Shown: positions 49,466-58,900 of the stretch, in pieces
Position numbering within the stretch: the first letter of the stretch is position 1
How the letters are laid out: each line of letters starts with the position of its first letter
Assembly: GCF_040958095.1 (NCBI RefSeq)
Contig: NC_091193.1
Location: 26,153,554-26,217,553 of the forward strand
Source: Procambarus clarkii
Lineage: Eukaryota > Arthropoda > Malacostraca > Decapoda > Cambaridae
Length of the DNA stretch: 64,000 bases
Direction of reading: 5' to 3'
Made by a program: the position numbers and the translations under genes
Notes under the pieces: model-generated
Seen by the model: only the letters and a program-made list of their open reading frames with translations
What the model was told of the DNA's origin: nothing
The model's database searches: none

Positions 49466-49883
49466 ACAAACCAGGCATGACAGGACGGATCTCATTTAAA
49501 TGTTCAAAAACACTGAACATTTGGAGGATGTTGGTCCGGAGAACTTGTACAAAGGTCAGATGTAACACAAACAAGGGACAACGGAAGTATTCAAGCCAAA
49601 GTGTAGCACTGAAAACAGGAAATGTTTTTTCACAAAGAGGGTTATATACCCATGGAACCGCCTACCCGCAGAGGCCATAAATACTAAAACTCTGCTGAAC
49701 TATTCACCTGGAAAAAATCCTCAGGACAAATGAGAGGGACCATGAACAAGCCGCCGGATTCCTGTCCCCGTCGAGGCCACTAGAGTGTTCGTGGCGCTCA
49801 GGTAAACTCAGGTCATCGCAGACAGCGCTCTGGGGTCGTGGTCCCTGCTCTCGCTCACACCTATTTCCCAGCTCAGGATATCA

Positions 49884-51450
49884 GGTGGGTGTAGAGCAGG
49901 TAGGTGTAGAGCAGGTGGGTGTAGAGCAGGAGGGTGTAAAGCAGGAGGGTGTAAAGCAGGTGGGTGTAGAGCAGGAGGGTGTAGAGCAGGTGAGTGTAGA
50001 GCAGGAGGGTGTAGAGCAGGAGGGTGTAGAGCAGGTGGGTGTAGAGCAGGTGGGTGTAGAGCAGGTGAGTGTAGAGCAGGAGGGTGTAAAGCAGGAGGGT
50101 GTAAAGCAGGAGGGTGTAGAGCAGGAGGGTGTAGAGCAGGTGAGTGTAGAGCAGGAGGGTGTAGAGCAGGAGGGTGTAGAGCAGGTGGGTGTAGAGCAGG
50201 AGGGTGTAAAGCAGGAGGGTGTAAAGCAGGTGGGTGTAGAGCAGGAGGGTGTAGAGCAGGTGGGTGTAGAGCAGGAGGGTGTAAAGCAGGAGGGTGTAAA
50301 GCAGGTGGGTGTAGAGCAGGAGGGTGTAGAGCAGGTAGGTGTAGAGCAGGAGGGTGTAGAGCAGGAGGGTGTAGAGCAGGTGGGTGTAGAGCAGATGGGT
50401 GTAGAGCAGGAGGGTGTAGAGCAGATGGGTGTAGAGCAGGAGGGTGTAGAGCAGGTGGGTGTAGAGCAGGAGGGTGTAAAGCAGGTGGGTGTAGACAAGG
50501 AGGGTGTAAAGCAGGTGGGTGTAGACAAGGAGGGTGTAAAGCAGGTGGGTGTAGAGCAGATGGGTGTAGAGCAGGAGGGTGTAAAGCAGGAGGGTGTAAA
50601 GCAGGTGGGTGTAGAGCAGGTGAGTGTAGAGCAGATGGGTGTAGAGCAGGTGGGTGAAGAGCAGGAGGGTGTAGAGCAGGTGGGTGTAGAGCAGGAGGGT
50701 GTAAAGCAGGAGGGTGTAAAGCAGGTGGGTGTAGAGCAGGTGAGTGTAGAGCAGATGGGTGTAGAGCAGGTGGGTGAAGAGCAGGAGGGTGTAGAGCAGG
50801 TGGGTGTAGAGCAGGAGGGTGTAGAGCAGGAGGGTGTAGAGCAGGTGGGTGTAGAGCAGGTGGGTGTAGAGCAGGAGGGTGTAGAGCAGGAGGGTGTAGA
50901 GCAGGTGGGTGTAGAGCAGGAGGGTGTAGAGCAGGAGGGTGTAGAGCAGGTGGGTGTAGAGCAGGAGGGTGTAGAGCAGGAGGGTGTAGAGCAGGAGGGT
51001 GTAGAGCAGGAGGGTGTAGAGCAGGTGGGTGTAGAGCAGGTGGGTGTAGAGCAGGAGGGTGTAGAGCAGGAGGGTGTAGAGCAGGTGGGTGTAGAGCAGG
51101 AGGGTGTAGAGCAGGAGGGTGTAGAGCAGGTGGGTGTAGAGCAGGAGGGTATAGAGCAGGTGGGTGTGGAGCAGGAGGGTATAGAGCAGGTGGGTGTAGA
51201 GCAGGAGGGTGTAGAGCAGGTAGGTGTAGAGCAGGTGGGTGTAAAGCAGGTGGGTGTAGAGCATAAGGGGTATAGAGCAGGTGGGTGTAGAGCAGAAGGG
51301 TGTAGAGCAGGAGGGTATAGAGAAGGTGGGTGTAGAGCAGGAAGGTGTTACGCAGGAGAGTATAGAGCAGGTGGGTGTAGAGCAGGAGGGTATAGAGCAG
51401 GTGGGTGTAAAGCAGGAGGGTATAGAGCAGGTGGGTGTAGAGCAGGAGGG
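49884..51450 (+). repeat. Minisatellite, 15-bp unit, about 104 copies
   Basis: The unit is GTAGAGCAGGAGGGT, alternating with GTAGAGCAGGTGGGT and GTAAAGCAGGAGGGT. A block of about 120 bp (marker GGGTGAAGAGCAGG) is repeated near 50650 and 50770. Long frames on both strands follow from the 15-bp period. Confidence 0.97.
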
Positions 51451-52730
51451 TGTGTAGAGGTGATGGGTACGTGTAGAGGTGATGGGTACGTGTAGAGGTG
51501 ATGGGTACGTGTAGAGGTGATGGGTACGTGTAGAGGTGATGGGTACGTGTAGAGGTGATGGGTACGTGTAGAGGTGAAGGGTACGTGTAGAGGTGATGGG
51601 TACGTGTAGAGGTGATGGGTACGTGTAGAGGTGATGGGTACGTGTAGAGGTGATGGGTACGTGTAGAGGTGATGGGTACGTGTAGAGGTGAAGGGTACGT
51701 GTAGAGGGGATGGGTACGTGTAGAGGTGATGGGTACGTGTATAGGTGAAGGGTACGTGTATAGGTGATGGGTACGTGTAGAGGTGATGGGTACGTGTATA
51801 GGTGAAGGGTACGTGTATAGGTGATGGGTACGTGTAGAGGTGATGGGTACGTGTATAGGTGAAGGGTACGTGTATAGGTGATGGGTACGTGTAGAGGTGA
51901 TGGGTACGTGTATAGGTGAAGGGTACGTGTATAGGTGATGGGTACGTGTATAGGTGAAGGGTACGTGTATAGGTGATGGGTACGTGTAGAGGTGAAGGGT
52001 ACGTGTAGAGGTGATGGGTACGTGTAGAGGTGAAGGGTACGTGTAGAGGTGATGGGTACGTGTAGAGGTGATGGGTACGTGTAGAGGTGATGGGTACGTG
52101 TAGAGGTGATGGGTACGTGTAGAGGTGATGGGTACGTGTAGAGGTGAAGGGTACGTGTAGAGGGGATGGGTACGTGTAGAGGTGATGGGTACGTGTATAG
52201 GTGAAGGGTACGTGTATAGGTGATGGGTACGTGTAGAGGTGATGGGTACGTGTATAGGTGAAGGGTACGTGTATAGGTGATGGGTACGTGTAGAGGTGAT
52301 GGGTACGTGTATAGGTGAAGGGTACGTGTATAGGTGATGGGTACGTGTAGAGGTGATGGGTACGTGTATAGGTGAAGGGTACGTGTATAGGTGATGGGTA
52401 CGTGTATAGGTGAAGGGTACGTGTATAGGTGATGGGTACGTGTAGAGGTGAAGGGTACGTGTAGAGGTGATGGGTACGTGTAGAGGTGAAGGGTACGTGT
52501 AGAGGTGAAGGGTACGTGTAGAGGTGATGGGTACGTGTAGAGGTGATGGGTACGTGTAGAGGTGATGGGTACATGTAGAGGTGATGGGTACGTGTAGAGG
52601 TGATGGGTACATGTAGAGGTGATGGGTACGTGTAGAGGTGATGGGTACGTGTAGAGGTGATGGGTACATGTAGAGGTGATGGGTACGTGCAGAGGTGATG
52701 GGTACATGTAGAGGTGATGGGTACGTGTAG
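51451..52730 (+). repeat. Minisatellite, 19-bp unit, about 67 copies, with 456-bp higher-order repeat
   Basis: The unit is GTAGAGGTGATGGGTACGT, with GTATAGG and GTGAAGGG variants. It follows directly on the 15-bp array and shares GTAGAG and GGGT with it. The rare variant GTAGAGGGGATGGG occurs at 51701 and 52157, 456 bases (24 units) apart, and the order of variants around both is the same. Confidence 0.97.
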
Positions 52731-53371
52731 AGGGGGGGCCGCAGAATGTACCAGGTGTGGAGAGCGTGCCTGGCCTCGCCGGGTCTACTCCAACAAGACG
52801 GCATATACGTATATGCTTGCGGGTCGCCGCCGCCATCATAACGAAGTCTCTAATATTTCGTCGACTGATAATTATTCTGACTGCACCAAGCACAAGTGTC
52901 GTCACTGGTGTGCGAGTGCTTGTGAGCTGTGTGGCGTGAGTGATGAGGTGAGCAGCTTACTACCTCACTACCTCATGACATCCTTGTATCTACGGGGTAC
53001 TCATGATAGTTATACAAGACTTGTGTCTGGAATTATCAAAACGCAGTGAATGGTACACAAGCGCCGTCTTCCGCTCCCTCCTTGTCTTACCCTGCCCGCC
53101 ACAAACGTTTGGGGGCCTATATGCAGGGCCCGGGACGCAAGGGCTCCTCCAGCTGCATAACAACTAGGCGGTGTACGGCACTTGTTCCTCGCAGATCAAG
53201 GCTACAAAACATCTCTAAAGGTCAGAAGGGGGCGTTTCTCCGTGGCCGCGTAGGTATCTATACCGCCCTACGACGACGTGGAGCAGCACGGAGTATAAAG
53301 TGGTTGATAATAACAAACATGTAACATATTCGCACACGGTATTGGGTTGTAGGCGGAGACTTTCACTGCCC
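52731..53371. other. Unassigned stretch between arrays
   Basis: A 111-codon frame at 52714-53049 has several Cys and His residues (CTRCGE, CTKHKCRHWCASACELCG) but begins in the array and matches no domain known to me. A segment near 53208-53245 (CTCTAAAGGTCAGAAGGGGG) is an inverted, diverged copy of the segment at about 54195-54240 on the other side of the next array. Confidence 0.3.
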
Positions 53372-54200
53372 CGTGAGGCTCCCGCTCGTAGGATGTAAAC
53401 ACGTGAGGCTCCCGCTCGTAGGATGTAAACATGTGAGCTCCCGCTCGTAGGATGTAAACACGTGAGGCTCCCGCTCGTAGGATGTAAACATGTGAGCTCC
53501 CGCTCGTAGGATGTAAACACGTGAGGCTCCCGCTCGTAGGATGTAAACGTGAGGCTCCCGCTCGTAGGATGTAAACACGTGAGGCTCCCGCTCGTAGGAT
53601 GTAAACATGTGAGCTCCCGCTCGTAGGATGTAAACATGACGTGAGGCTCCCGCTCGTAGGATGTAAACATGACGTGAGGCTCCCGCTCGTAGGATGTAAA
53701 CATGTGAGGCTCCCGCTCATAGGATGTAAACATGACGTGAGGCTCCCGCTCGTAGGATGTAAACATGTGAGGCTCCCGCTCATAGGATGTAAACATGACG
53801 TGAGGCTCCCGCTCGTAGGATGTAAACATGTGAGGCTCCAGCTCATAGGATGTAAACATGACGTGAGGCTCCCGCTCGTAGGATGTAAACATGACGTGAG
53901 GCTCCCGCTCATAGGATGTAAACATGACGTGAGGCTCCCGCTCGTAGGATGTAAACATGACGTGAGGCTCCCGCTCGTAGGATGTAAACATGACGTGAGG
54001 CTCCCGCTCGTAGGATGTAAACATGACGTGAGGCTCCCGCTCGTAGGATGTAAACATGACGTGAGGCTCCCGCTCGTAGGATGTATACATGCCGTGAGGC
54101 TCCCGCTCGTAGGATGTAAACATGACGTGAGGCTCCCGCTCGTAGGATGTAAACACGACGTGAGGCTCCCGCTCGTAGGATGTAAACATGTGAGGTTCCG
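53372..54200 (+). repeat. Minisatellite, 29/30/33-bp units, about 27 copies
   Basis: The core is GAGGCTCCCGCTCGTAGGAT then GTAAACA, joined by TGT, CGT or TGACGT. The left part uses the short linkers, the right part mostly TGACGT, giving a length gradient. Each 33-bp unit contains ATGACGTGAGG. Confidence 0.96.
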
Positions 54201-54344
54201 GAAACGCTCCTTCCTGACCTTTAGACGTGTTGGTGGCCAAAGTCAGCGATGGACCAAGGGAGGGCAGGGTGCAGAGACTCACAAAAAAAAGAACTACAAC
54301 AAATCTCCATTGGGGGCGCGGTGTGTGTGAAGGGGGGGGGGGGG

Positions 54345-54478
54345 ATAAGCATAGTTCGGATCGTTCTCGACTCACAATAGGGAATTCCGGGTTCAAATCC
54401 CGGACGGGACTGAAATGGTTTGGCACGTTTCCTCTCACCTAATACCTCCATTCACCTAGCAGTAAATAGGTACCCATG
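54345..54478 (+). mobile_element. SINE, tRNA-derived, diverged
   Basis: B box GGGTTCAAATCCCGG near 54389 and the core CACCTAGCAGTAAATAGGTA near 54453. The head differs from SINE1-4 and no LINE-type tail is visible. Confidence 0.65.
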
Positions 54479-54642
54479 AAATATTTTGTTGCTAAAATCG
54501 CAGATTCTATAATTAATGTTGTAGTCTATATTCCTGTCACCATTAAGTACTGGAACACTTGATGATATATTGGACTTGTACCCAAGATTAACCATGTAAT
54601 GTATCAATTATATAATATATGTATGTGATGTAACTATATAAC

Positions 54643-55115
54643 CTGGGCTTGTAAAAGCACCTTCATCACCTTCAGTGATTAAGTGCTTAATTGCACACTA
54701 GTTTCTCTATCAGCTACCTCACCCTGTCAGAGTAAATGAGACAAATGTATGTGAATGCATGTGTGTGTGTATATATGTATGTATACGTGTATGTATATAT
54801 GTATGTGTACGTATATGTGTGTGTGTGTGTGTGTATGTATATGTATATATATAAAGTATATATGGAAGCTGATCAGAATTACATTTCACCTTTGTAAATG
54901 CACATTAATGACACCATGTAAAAGACACATCGAATACTTTATGTAGGGCATACGTAAATCTGTGTATCTATGTATTTACGTATGTAGGTTAGCTTAGCAT
55001 TTTAAAAGCACCGAATCACCTTCTGTGGTTGAGTGTTCAATAAACCCTCGAACTATGTGTTTAACACTTCTCTAACCCTGTCCATGGAGGACAGAAGAAA
55101 ATGTATATATGCTGG
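54643..55115 (+). repeat. Two diverged copies of one repeat around a (TATG)n tract
   Basis: 54643-54745 and 54993-55115 share AAAAGCACC, ATCACCTTC-G-GGTT/ATT-AGTG, TTAA...CTCT and ACCCTGTC in the same order. Between them lies a TATG/TGTA-rich tract (about 54745-54860). The family is not identified. Confidence 0.5.
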
Positions 55116-55419
55116 TTAGCATTGTAAACGTGTGGCCACGTCTGTGGTAGAAAATAAATAAATAAAAAAAAAAAATTAAATATTTCCTTTATATTGTACC
55201 TCATTTATTACTTCTTCTTGAACATCTCATATGTTATCTTACTTCTCAATTAGTATTAGTATTTACCCCATTATACCTATTTATCATTTGTCTCTAAATT
55301 ATTGTAAGTTGTGTAGGAAGCGCTTGACGTTGTAGCGGCGTCATATGATGTGCGTCCTCTTACCTACAAAATACCTCTCTTATGTACTTCGTATGCATTT
55401 ATTATCAATAAATTATTAT
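55116..55419. other. Unassigned AT-rich stretch
   Basis: Starts with an A-rich run (55140-55170). No gene or structured repeat seen. Confidence 0.3.
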
Positions 55420-55568
55420 TATGCCCGAAATAATAATTACGATTACCTGCCCGAAACGCTATGCCTGTTAGTGGCTCAACAAGAATGTAAAAACATAATG
55501 CTATGTACTCTCATAAACCCATTGTTCCTTCTTGTATATAAATAAATAAATAAATAAATAAATAAATT
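55420..55568 (+). mobile_element. Retroelement 3' end with (AAAT)n tail
   Basis: CCTGCCCGAAACGCTATGCC, GTTAGTGGCTCAACAAGAAT, TTCCTTCTTGTATAT then (AAAT)n. The layout (UTR plus simple-repeat tail) is that of a LINE or SINE 3' terminus. Confidence 0.5.
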
Positions 55569-55573
55569 ATTAA

Positions 55574-55641
<68 letters not shown>

Positions 55642-55662
55642 GTTATTAATATTATTATTATT
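55566..55662 (+). repeat. (ATT)n microsatellite
   Basis: About 30 ATT repeats, continuing from the (AAAT)n tail of the preceding element. Confidence 0.97.
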
Positions 55663-55819
55663 GATAAAATCAGTAGGAGCCACGAGGAGGAATGATACAT
55701 CTCGAATGATACATATGTAAAGTAACATAATATATGACTTGAATAAGAAAGTTAACAAAAATGAATACATTAATTACATGACATTTAAATATGATTGGCA
55801 TACAGTTTTATTAAATAAA

Positions 55820-56165
55820 ATTTTACATTTCTTACAAGATGTTACATAGAATATGTCTTAGTTTCTCTTTTCAACTGGCTGGGAGACGTACAGTTTTTAA
55901 TTACATTTGGGAGGTCATTCCACAATTTGAGAGTGTCGATTTGTATTGCATTTCTGCTTTGATTCTCACTCTAGGAATATCAAAAAGATATTTGTTATTC
56001 GCGTGTTGTCCATGAGTTTTGTTACGGCCTTATAGGAAACGCTTAAAGTCCGGATTAGCAGTGAGTTCAGAGTTTCATAGCTATAACCCACACCTGAGAG
56101 GATGTGCCGTGACTTAATATTTAACGAATTCAAAGATTTCAGTAAGGGAGCTGAGCGGTATGTGA
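55820..56165 (-). mobile_element. Old LINE ORF2 C-terminal fragment
   Basis: The minus strand reads, with shifts, APLLKSLNSLNIKSRHIL, FDIPRVRIKAEMQYKSTLKL and LWNDLPNVIKNCTSPSQLKR. This is the usual order of the C-terminal region of LINE reverse transcriptases (LF-ELN, LWN-LP, S---FK). Not the same family as LINEs A-I. Confidence 0.6.
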
Positions 56166-56259
56166 GACTCGAGTTTGTTATTGTTCCAGTTGCTAAGTTA
56201 ACCCGACCAGCCTATGTCCGTCTTGCAGGCCATTCTCCCTGCAAAGTTGGGTGAGGCTA

Positions 56260-56344
56260 GCCCAACCTTACCACTCATAGGATGGGTATGAGTACACTAC
56301 AAATCACTGGATGGGTATAGGGAAAACTATCATTCATAAGATAA

Positions 56345-56401
<57 letters not shown>

Positions 56402-56515
56402 GGGTATAGGGTACACTACCATTCATATAATGAGTGCGGCCAACACTACCAGTCACAAGATAAGTATATGTGGGTACATTACTACTCGCAGGATGGGTAT
56501 GACCGGCCAGTATAA
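56260..56515 (+). repeat. Degenerate minisatellite of about 35-40 bp with (AT)n inside
   Basis: Diverged copies of CAGGATGGGTATG, GGTACACTACCA and TTCATAAGATAAGTA, interrupted by a pure (AT)n run at 56346-56399. Confidence 0.7.
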
Positions 56516-56550
56516 TAAATGAACTAAAGTGAAAGAATATCCCTTTCGTA

Positions 56551-56970
56551 ATGCCAACGGTAGAGGAGCACCGTTCTTGAGTGCCAACGGTAGAGGAGCA
56601 CCGTTCTTGAGTGCCAACGGTAGAGGAGCACCGTTTTTGAGTGCCAACGGTAGAGGAGCACCGTTCTTGAGTGCCAACGGTAGAGGAGCACCGTTCTTGA
56701 GTGCCAACGGTTGAGAAGCATCGTTCTTGAGTGCCACTGGTAAAGGAGCACCGTTGTTGACTGCTAAGGATTGAGAAGTACCGTTCTTGACTGCTAAGGA
56801 TTGAGAAGCACCGTTCTTGACTGCTAAGGATTGAGAAGCACCGTTCTTGACTGCTAAGGATTGAGAAGCACCGTTCTTGACTGCTAAGGATTGATAAGCA
56901 CCGTTCTTGAGTGCCAATACTAGAGAAGTACCATGCTTGAGTGCCACTGGAAGAGCACACCGAGAAGCAT
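56551..56970 (+). repeat. Minisatellite, 30-bp hairpin unit, 14 copies
   Basis: The first half has the unit TGCCAACGGTAGAGGAGCAC CGTTCTTGAG, in which AACGGT and ACCGTT pair around an 8-base loop. The second half has CTGCTAAGGATTGAGAAGCA CCGTTCTTGA, where the stem is lost. The change occurs over one or two units near 56740-56765. Confidence 0.95.
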
Positions 56971-57590
56971 GAGAGCCGTGAGTGCCACAGCTGCGGTGGG
57001 TGACACAGGTGACCTACAGGAGCCTCCACCCCTGCTGGCACTGACCGCCGTACTCGGCAGTCAGCGAGAAGGGGGCACCTCGTGACGTCACTTTAAACAG
57101 TCATGCCAACGTTTGCATGGAGGTGGTTAGTCTGCTTTTAATAGGAAGCTGGGATTTTATACGGGGAATCCCCAGGGGAACGGCCAGGCCGCGGAGCTCC
57201 CGTGAGGCCACACAAGGCCATGGAGAGCCCTGATGACCGGATATACTGTGCTCGCCGCAGCTATCTCCTCCTCTACCACAATACTCTCCACTCTCGCACA
57301 GTCAACACCACTCTCCTCAAGTGCCCCGAGATAATATAATAATGTGTTGTTGTGGATACCATGGATAATAGTGACAATTATTTCATGCTTGTAGCGTATG
57401 ACCTTGAAAATACATACTAAGAAGCTCTGTTTGTGGACGGCGATGCGTTCGACTGGGTGAAATTAATATATTTCAAGTTTCCTTCAGTAAGAAACATTAG
57501 TGATGTTTTCTGGATAAGGTGAGCCATCCGTTTGGAATATGTGAATTGTGGATGTGAAAGAGTGAAGCATAAATTTTCCTACAATAGAGT
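56971..57590. other. Unassigned stretch before the promoter-like region
   Basis: A short frame at 56968-57084 (MRAVSATAAVGDTG ...) has no recognisable features. GC-rich up to about 57320, then AT-rich. No splice-supported exon could be made. Confidence 0.3.
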
Positions 57591-57599
57591 ACGCTAGAA

Positions 57600-57910
57600 C
57601 GCAGCGTACCACGTGACCGGAGCGGACCAATCAGCGCCCTTGTTGTGGTCTCCTTCTGGGAATAGACTTTAGTCATCTGTACCAAAATACGGAGTGGAGT
57701 TCTGAATTTTTTCTCTAAGATTTCTAGTGGTGGGACTTGATTGCTCAACATGAACACGTAGGGAAGTGGAGGAGGAGAGCGCCTACGTTGCCAGGAGGTG
57801 AGTAAGGTGGGGTGACGGGGCGGGAGGAGGCGCAGGAGGCGTGTGTAGTGCCTCGCTACCAGGTGCACCTCCAGCCTCCTGACGCCGCCACGGGCCACAT
57901 TTAGCACTGA
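57600..57910 (+). promoter_or_regulatory. Promoter-like CpG-rich region with possible first exon and splice donor
   Basis: CCACGTGACC (E-box) at about 57609 and GACCAATCAGCG (CCAAT box) at about 57625 lie close together. About 160 bases on, CAGGAG|GTGAGTAAGG at 57791-57807 matches a 5' splice site, with the intron beginning at 57798. The stretch is GC- and CpG-rich relative to its surroundings and free of obvious repeats. This could be a host-gene promoter plus a non-coding first exon, with the AT-rich right end of the window as intron. No transcript evidence is available from sequence alone. Confidence 0.3.
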
Positions 57911-58254
57911 CACTCGCCACCCTACACCTCCATTCTCCTTATCCGCATGATTATGTCACTCACGACGTATAATGACTCGCCGCCGCCCTAAAACCTGGTT
58001 ATCCCGCTCTTAAGAGACTGTGACTTGTGTGAGGGGGGGGGGGGTGTTGACAACCCAGACCCCAGGAGTCGCCCTCTCTCATCTTGCACCTCACTCTTGC
58101 CTCATGTCACTCTGTATGAGGTAAGTGGCCTCATACAGCCCTCTTGTGCTAGCACACTTACGTTTGGTCTCATGTTGTGTAGGTGTCTGTGCCTTGATCT
58201 GTGCACAAGCATGTTTTGCTGTAGTACACAGAAATCACATTAATGTGATATATC
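57911..58254. other. Unassigned stretch
   Basis: Contains a G-run near 58033-58044. Nothing else recognised. Confidence 0.3.
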
Positions 58255-58425
58255 AAAGAACAAATCCACAGGAGTCTCGATAAGGGTTCGAACAATACGA
58301 AAGTATTGCAACTCCAGGTAGCAATTCTTTTGACCATGTCGTGGTGCAGCTGACTAGAGCGCGTCTGGGAACACCCACCACATAGGTTCGAACCCTCATC
58401 AAGGCTCCTGTGGTATTTTTCTTGT
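58255..58425. mobile_element. Inverted pair of tRNA-derived SINE pieces
   Basis: AATCCACAGGAGTCTCGATA AGGGTTCGAAC on the left is the inverse, with few differences, of GTTCGAACCCTCATCAAGGC TCCTGTGG on the right. The right arm has the B box GGTTCGAACCC. The pair could fold into a hairpin. Confidence 0.65.
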
Positions 58426-58446
58426 TTTCCTTGTAGTACTGTCTCG

Positions 58447-58630
58447 CTCTGTGGAGAATGGACCAGCCACTTGGGCTGGACGGTAGTGCGCCGGTCTCGC
58501 TTCGTGCAAGTCGGCATTCTGTCTCCAACTGTCCAAGTGATTGAGCACCATTCCTTCTCCCCATTCAATCCTAAATCCTTATCCCGTCCAAGTGCAATAT
58601 AGTTATAATGGCATAGTACTTTTTGCTGAT
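58447..58630 (+). mobile_element. SINE of the second family
   Basis: GGGCTGGACGGTAGTGCGCC, GGTCTCGCTTCGTGCAAGTC, CTGTCCAAGTGATTGAGCAC. It matches the copy at 32180-32313 in order and spacing, and extends further 3' (CCTTATCCCGTCC, TGGCATAGTAC). Confidence 0.65.
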
Positions 58631-58900
58631 AGTTCCCTTCCCTTCCCTTTCGTGGAGGGTGAGTATCTGTTCCTGTTGCATTGTGCGATGCCTTTAGAAA
58701 AAGAGTATCTGTTTTTGTTTTGTATCTTACTGTTGAGGACAAGTATCTGTTTTTTGTGTATTGTTACATACTCTGTAGAGAATGAATGCAGTTCCTGTTG
58801 CATTGAGCCTCTCTCTGTGGAAGGCAAGTATCTGTTCTTTAATGTCACTGTGTGGAGGATGAGGATCTGTTTCTCGTGTATTTGTAATGGGCTGCAAAGG
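58631..58900 (+). repeat. Degenerate tandem repeat, unit about 45-55 bp (block 1)
   Basis: Five or six diverged copies of CTGTGGAGGATGAGTATCTG, TTCCTGTTGCATTGTG. The same unit returns at 59950-60345. Confidence 0.7.

Larger units (their letters stand above)
43091..49800 (+). mobile_element. LINE I, old CR1-like copy stretched by internal tandem arrays
   Basis: Heavily mutated ORF2. Endonuclease traces: VGVCFMTDTAAAEEA and LIMDDLHHEAIDW. RT: KDSKAPSVEGIESKVVKELA, VYMDFAKAFDKVPHERLVRK, SGVPQGSILCPTIF and FVDDTKLYGKVGSENDIE. Thumb: ANQTLGIVKRTFNFKGKK. Here the collinear coding sequence enters the 49-bp array (45157), passes through the 45984-46190 array, re-emerges as RATKILPELSHLSYQNRLRA (46212-46275), enters the 15-bp array, and comes out near 49466 as LTALQTRHDRTDLIKCSKTL with a C-terminal VALKTGNVFSQRG and a 3' UTR to about 49800. 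Many stops and shifts; clearly older than LINEs A-H and a different family (FADDTKL-type). Confidence 0.8.

Noticed and set aside
46118-49499. Frames up to about 700 codons (RLRAT, EGH-AEGH, PQPCG types)
   Set aside because: By-products of the 15-bp array. Switching between three peptide types follows single extra G bases, showing no selection on frame.
49808-52905. Minus-strand frames of about 1000 codons (Leu-Tyr-Thr and Pro-Ala-Leu-His repeats)
   Set aside because: They span two different minisatellites (15 and 19 bp) and their unique flanks have no recognisable protein sequence. Silk- or cuticle-like proteins were considered, but there is no signal peptide or conserved terminus.
52714-53049. 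111-codon Cys/His-containing frame as a zinc-finger gene
   Set aside because: The frame opens inside the minisatellite, the Cys/His spacing fits no known finger, and no splice sites or relatives are apparent.
54060-54190. TGACGT motifs in the 53372 array as CREB-type regulatory sites
   Set aside because: The motif is created by the linker of the repeat unit, and nothing else points to regulation.
57497-57913. 138-codon minus-strand frame
   Set aside because: It has no recognised domain, and it overlaps the promoter-like features on the other strand. Likely chance in GC-rich DNA.
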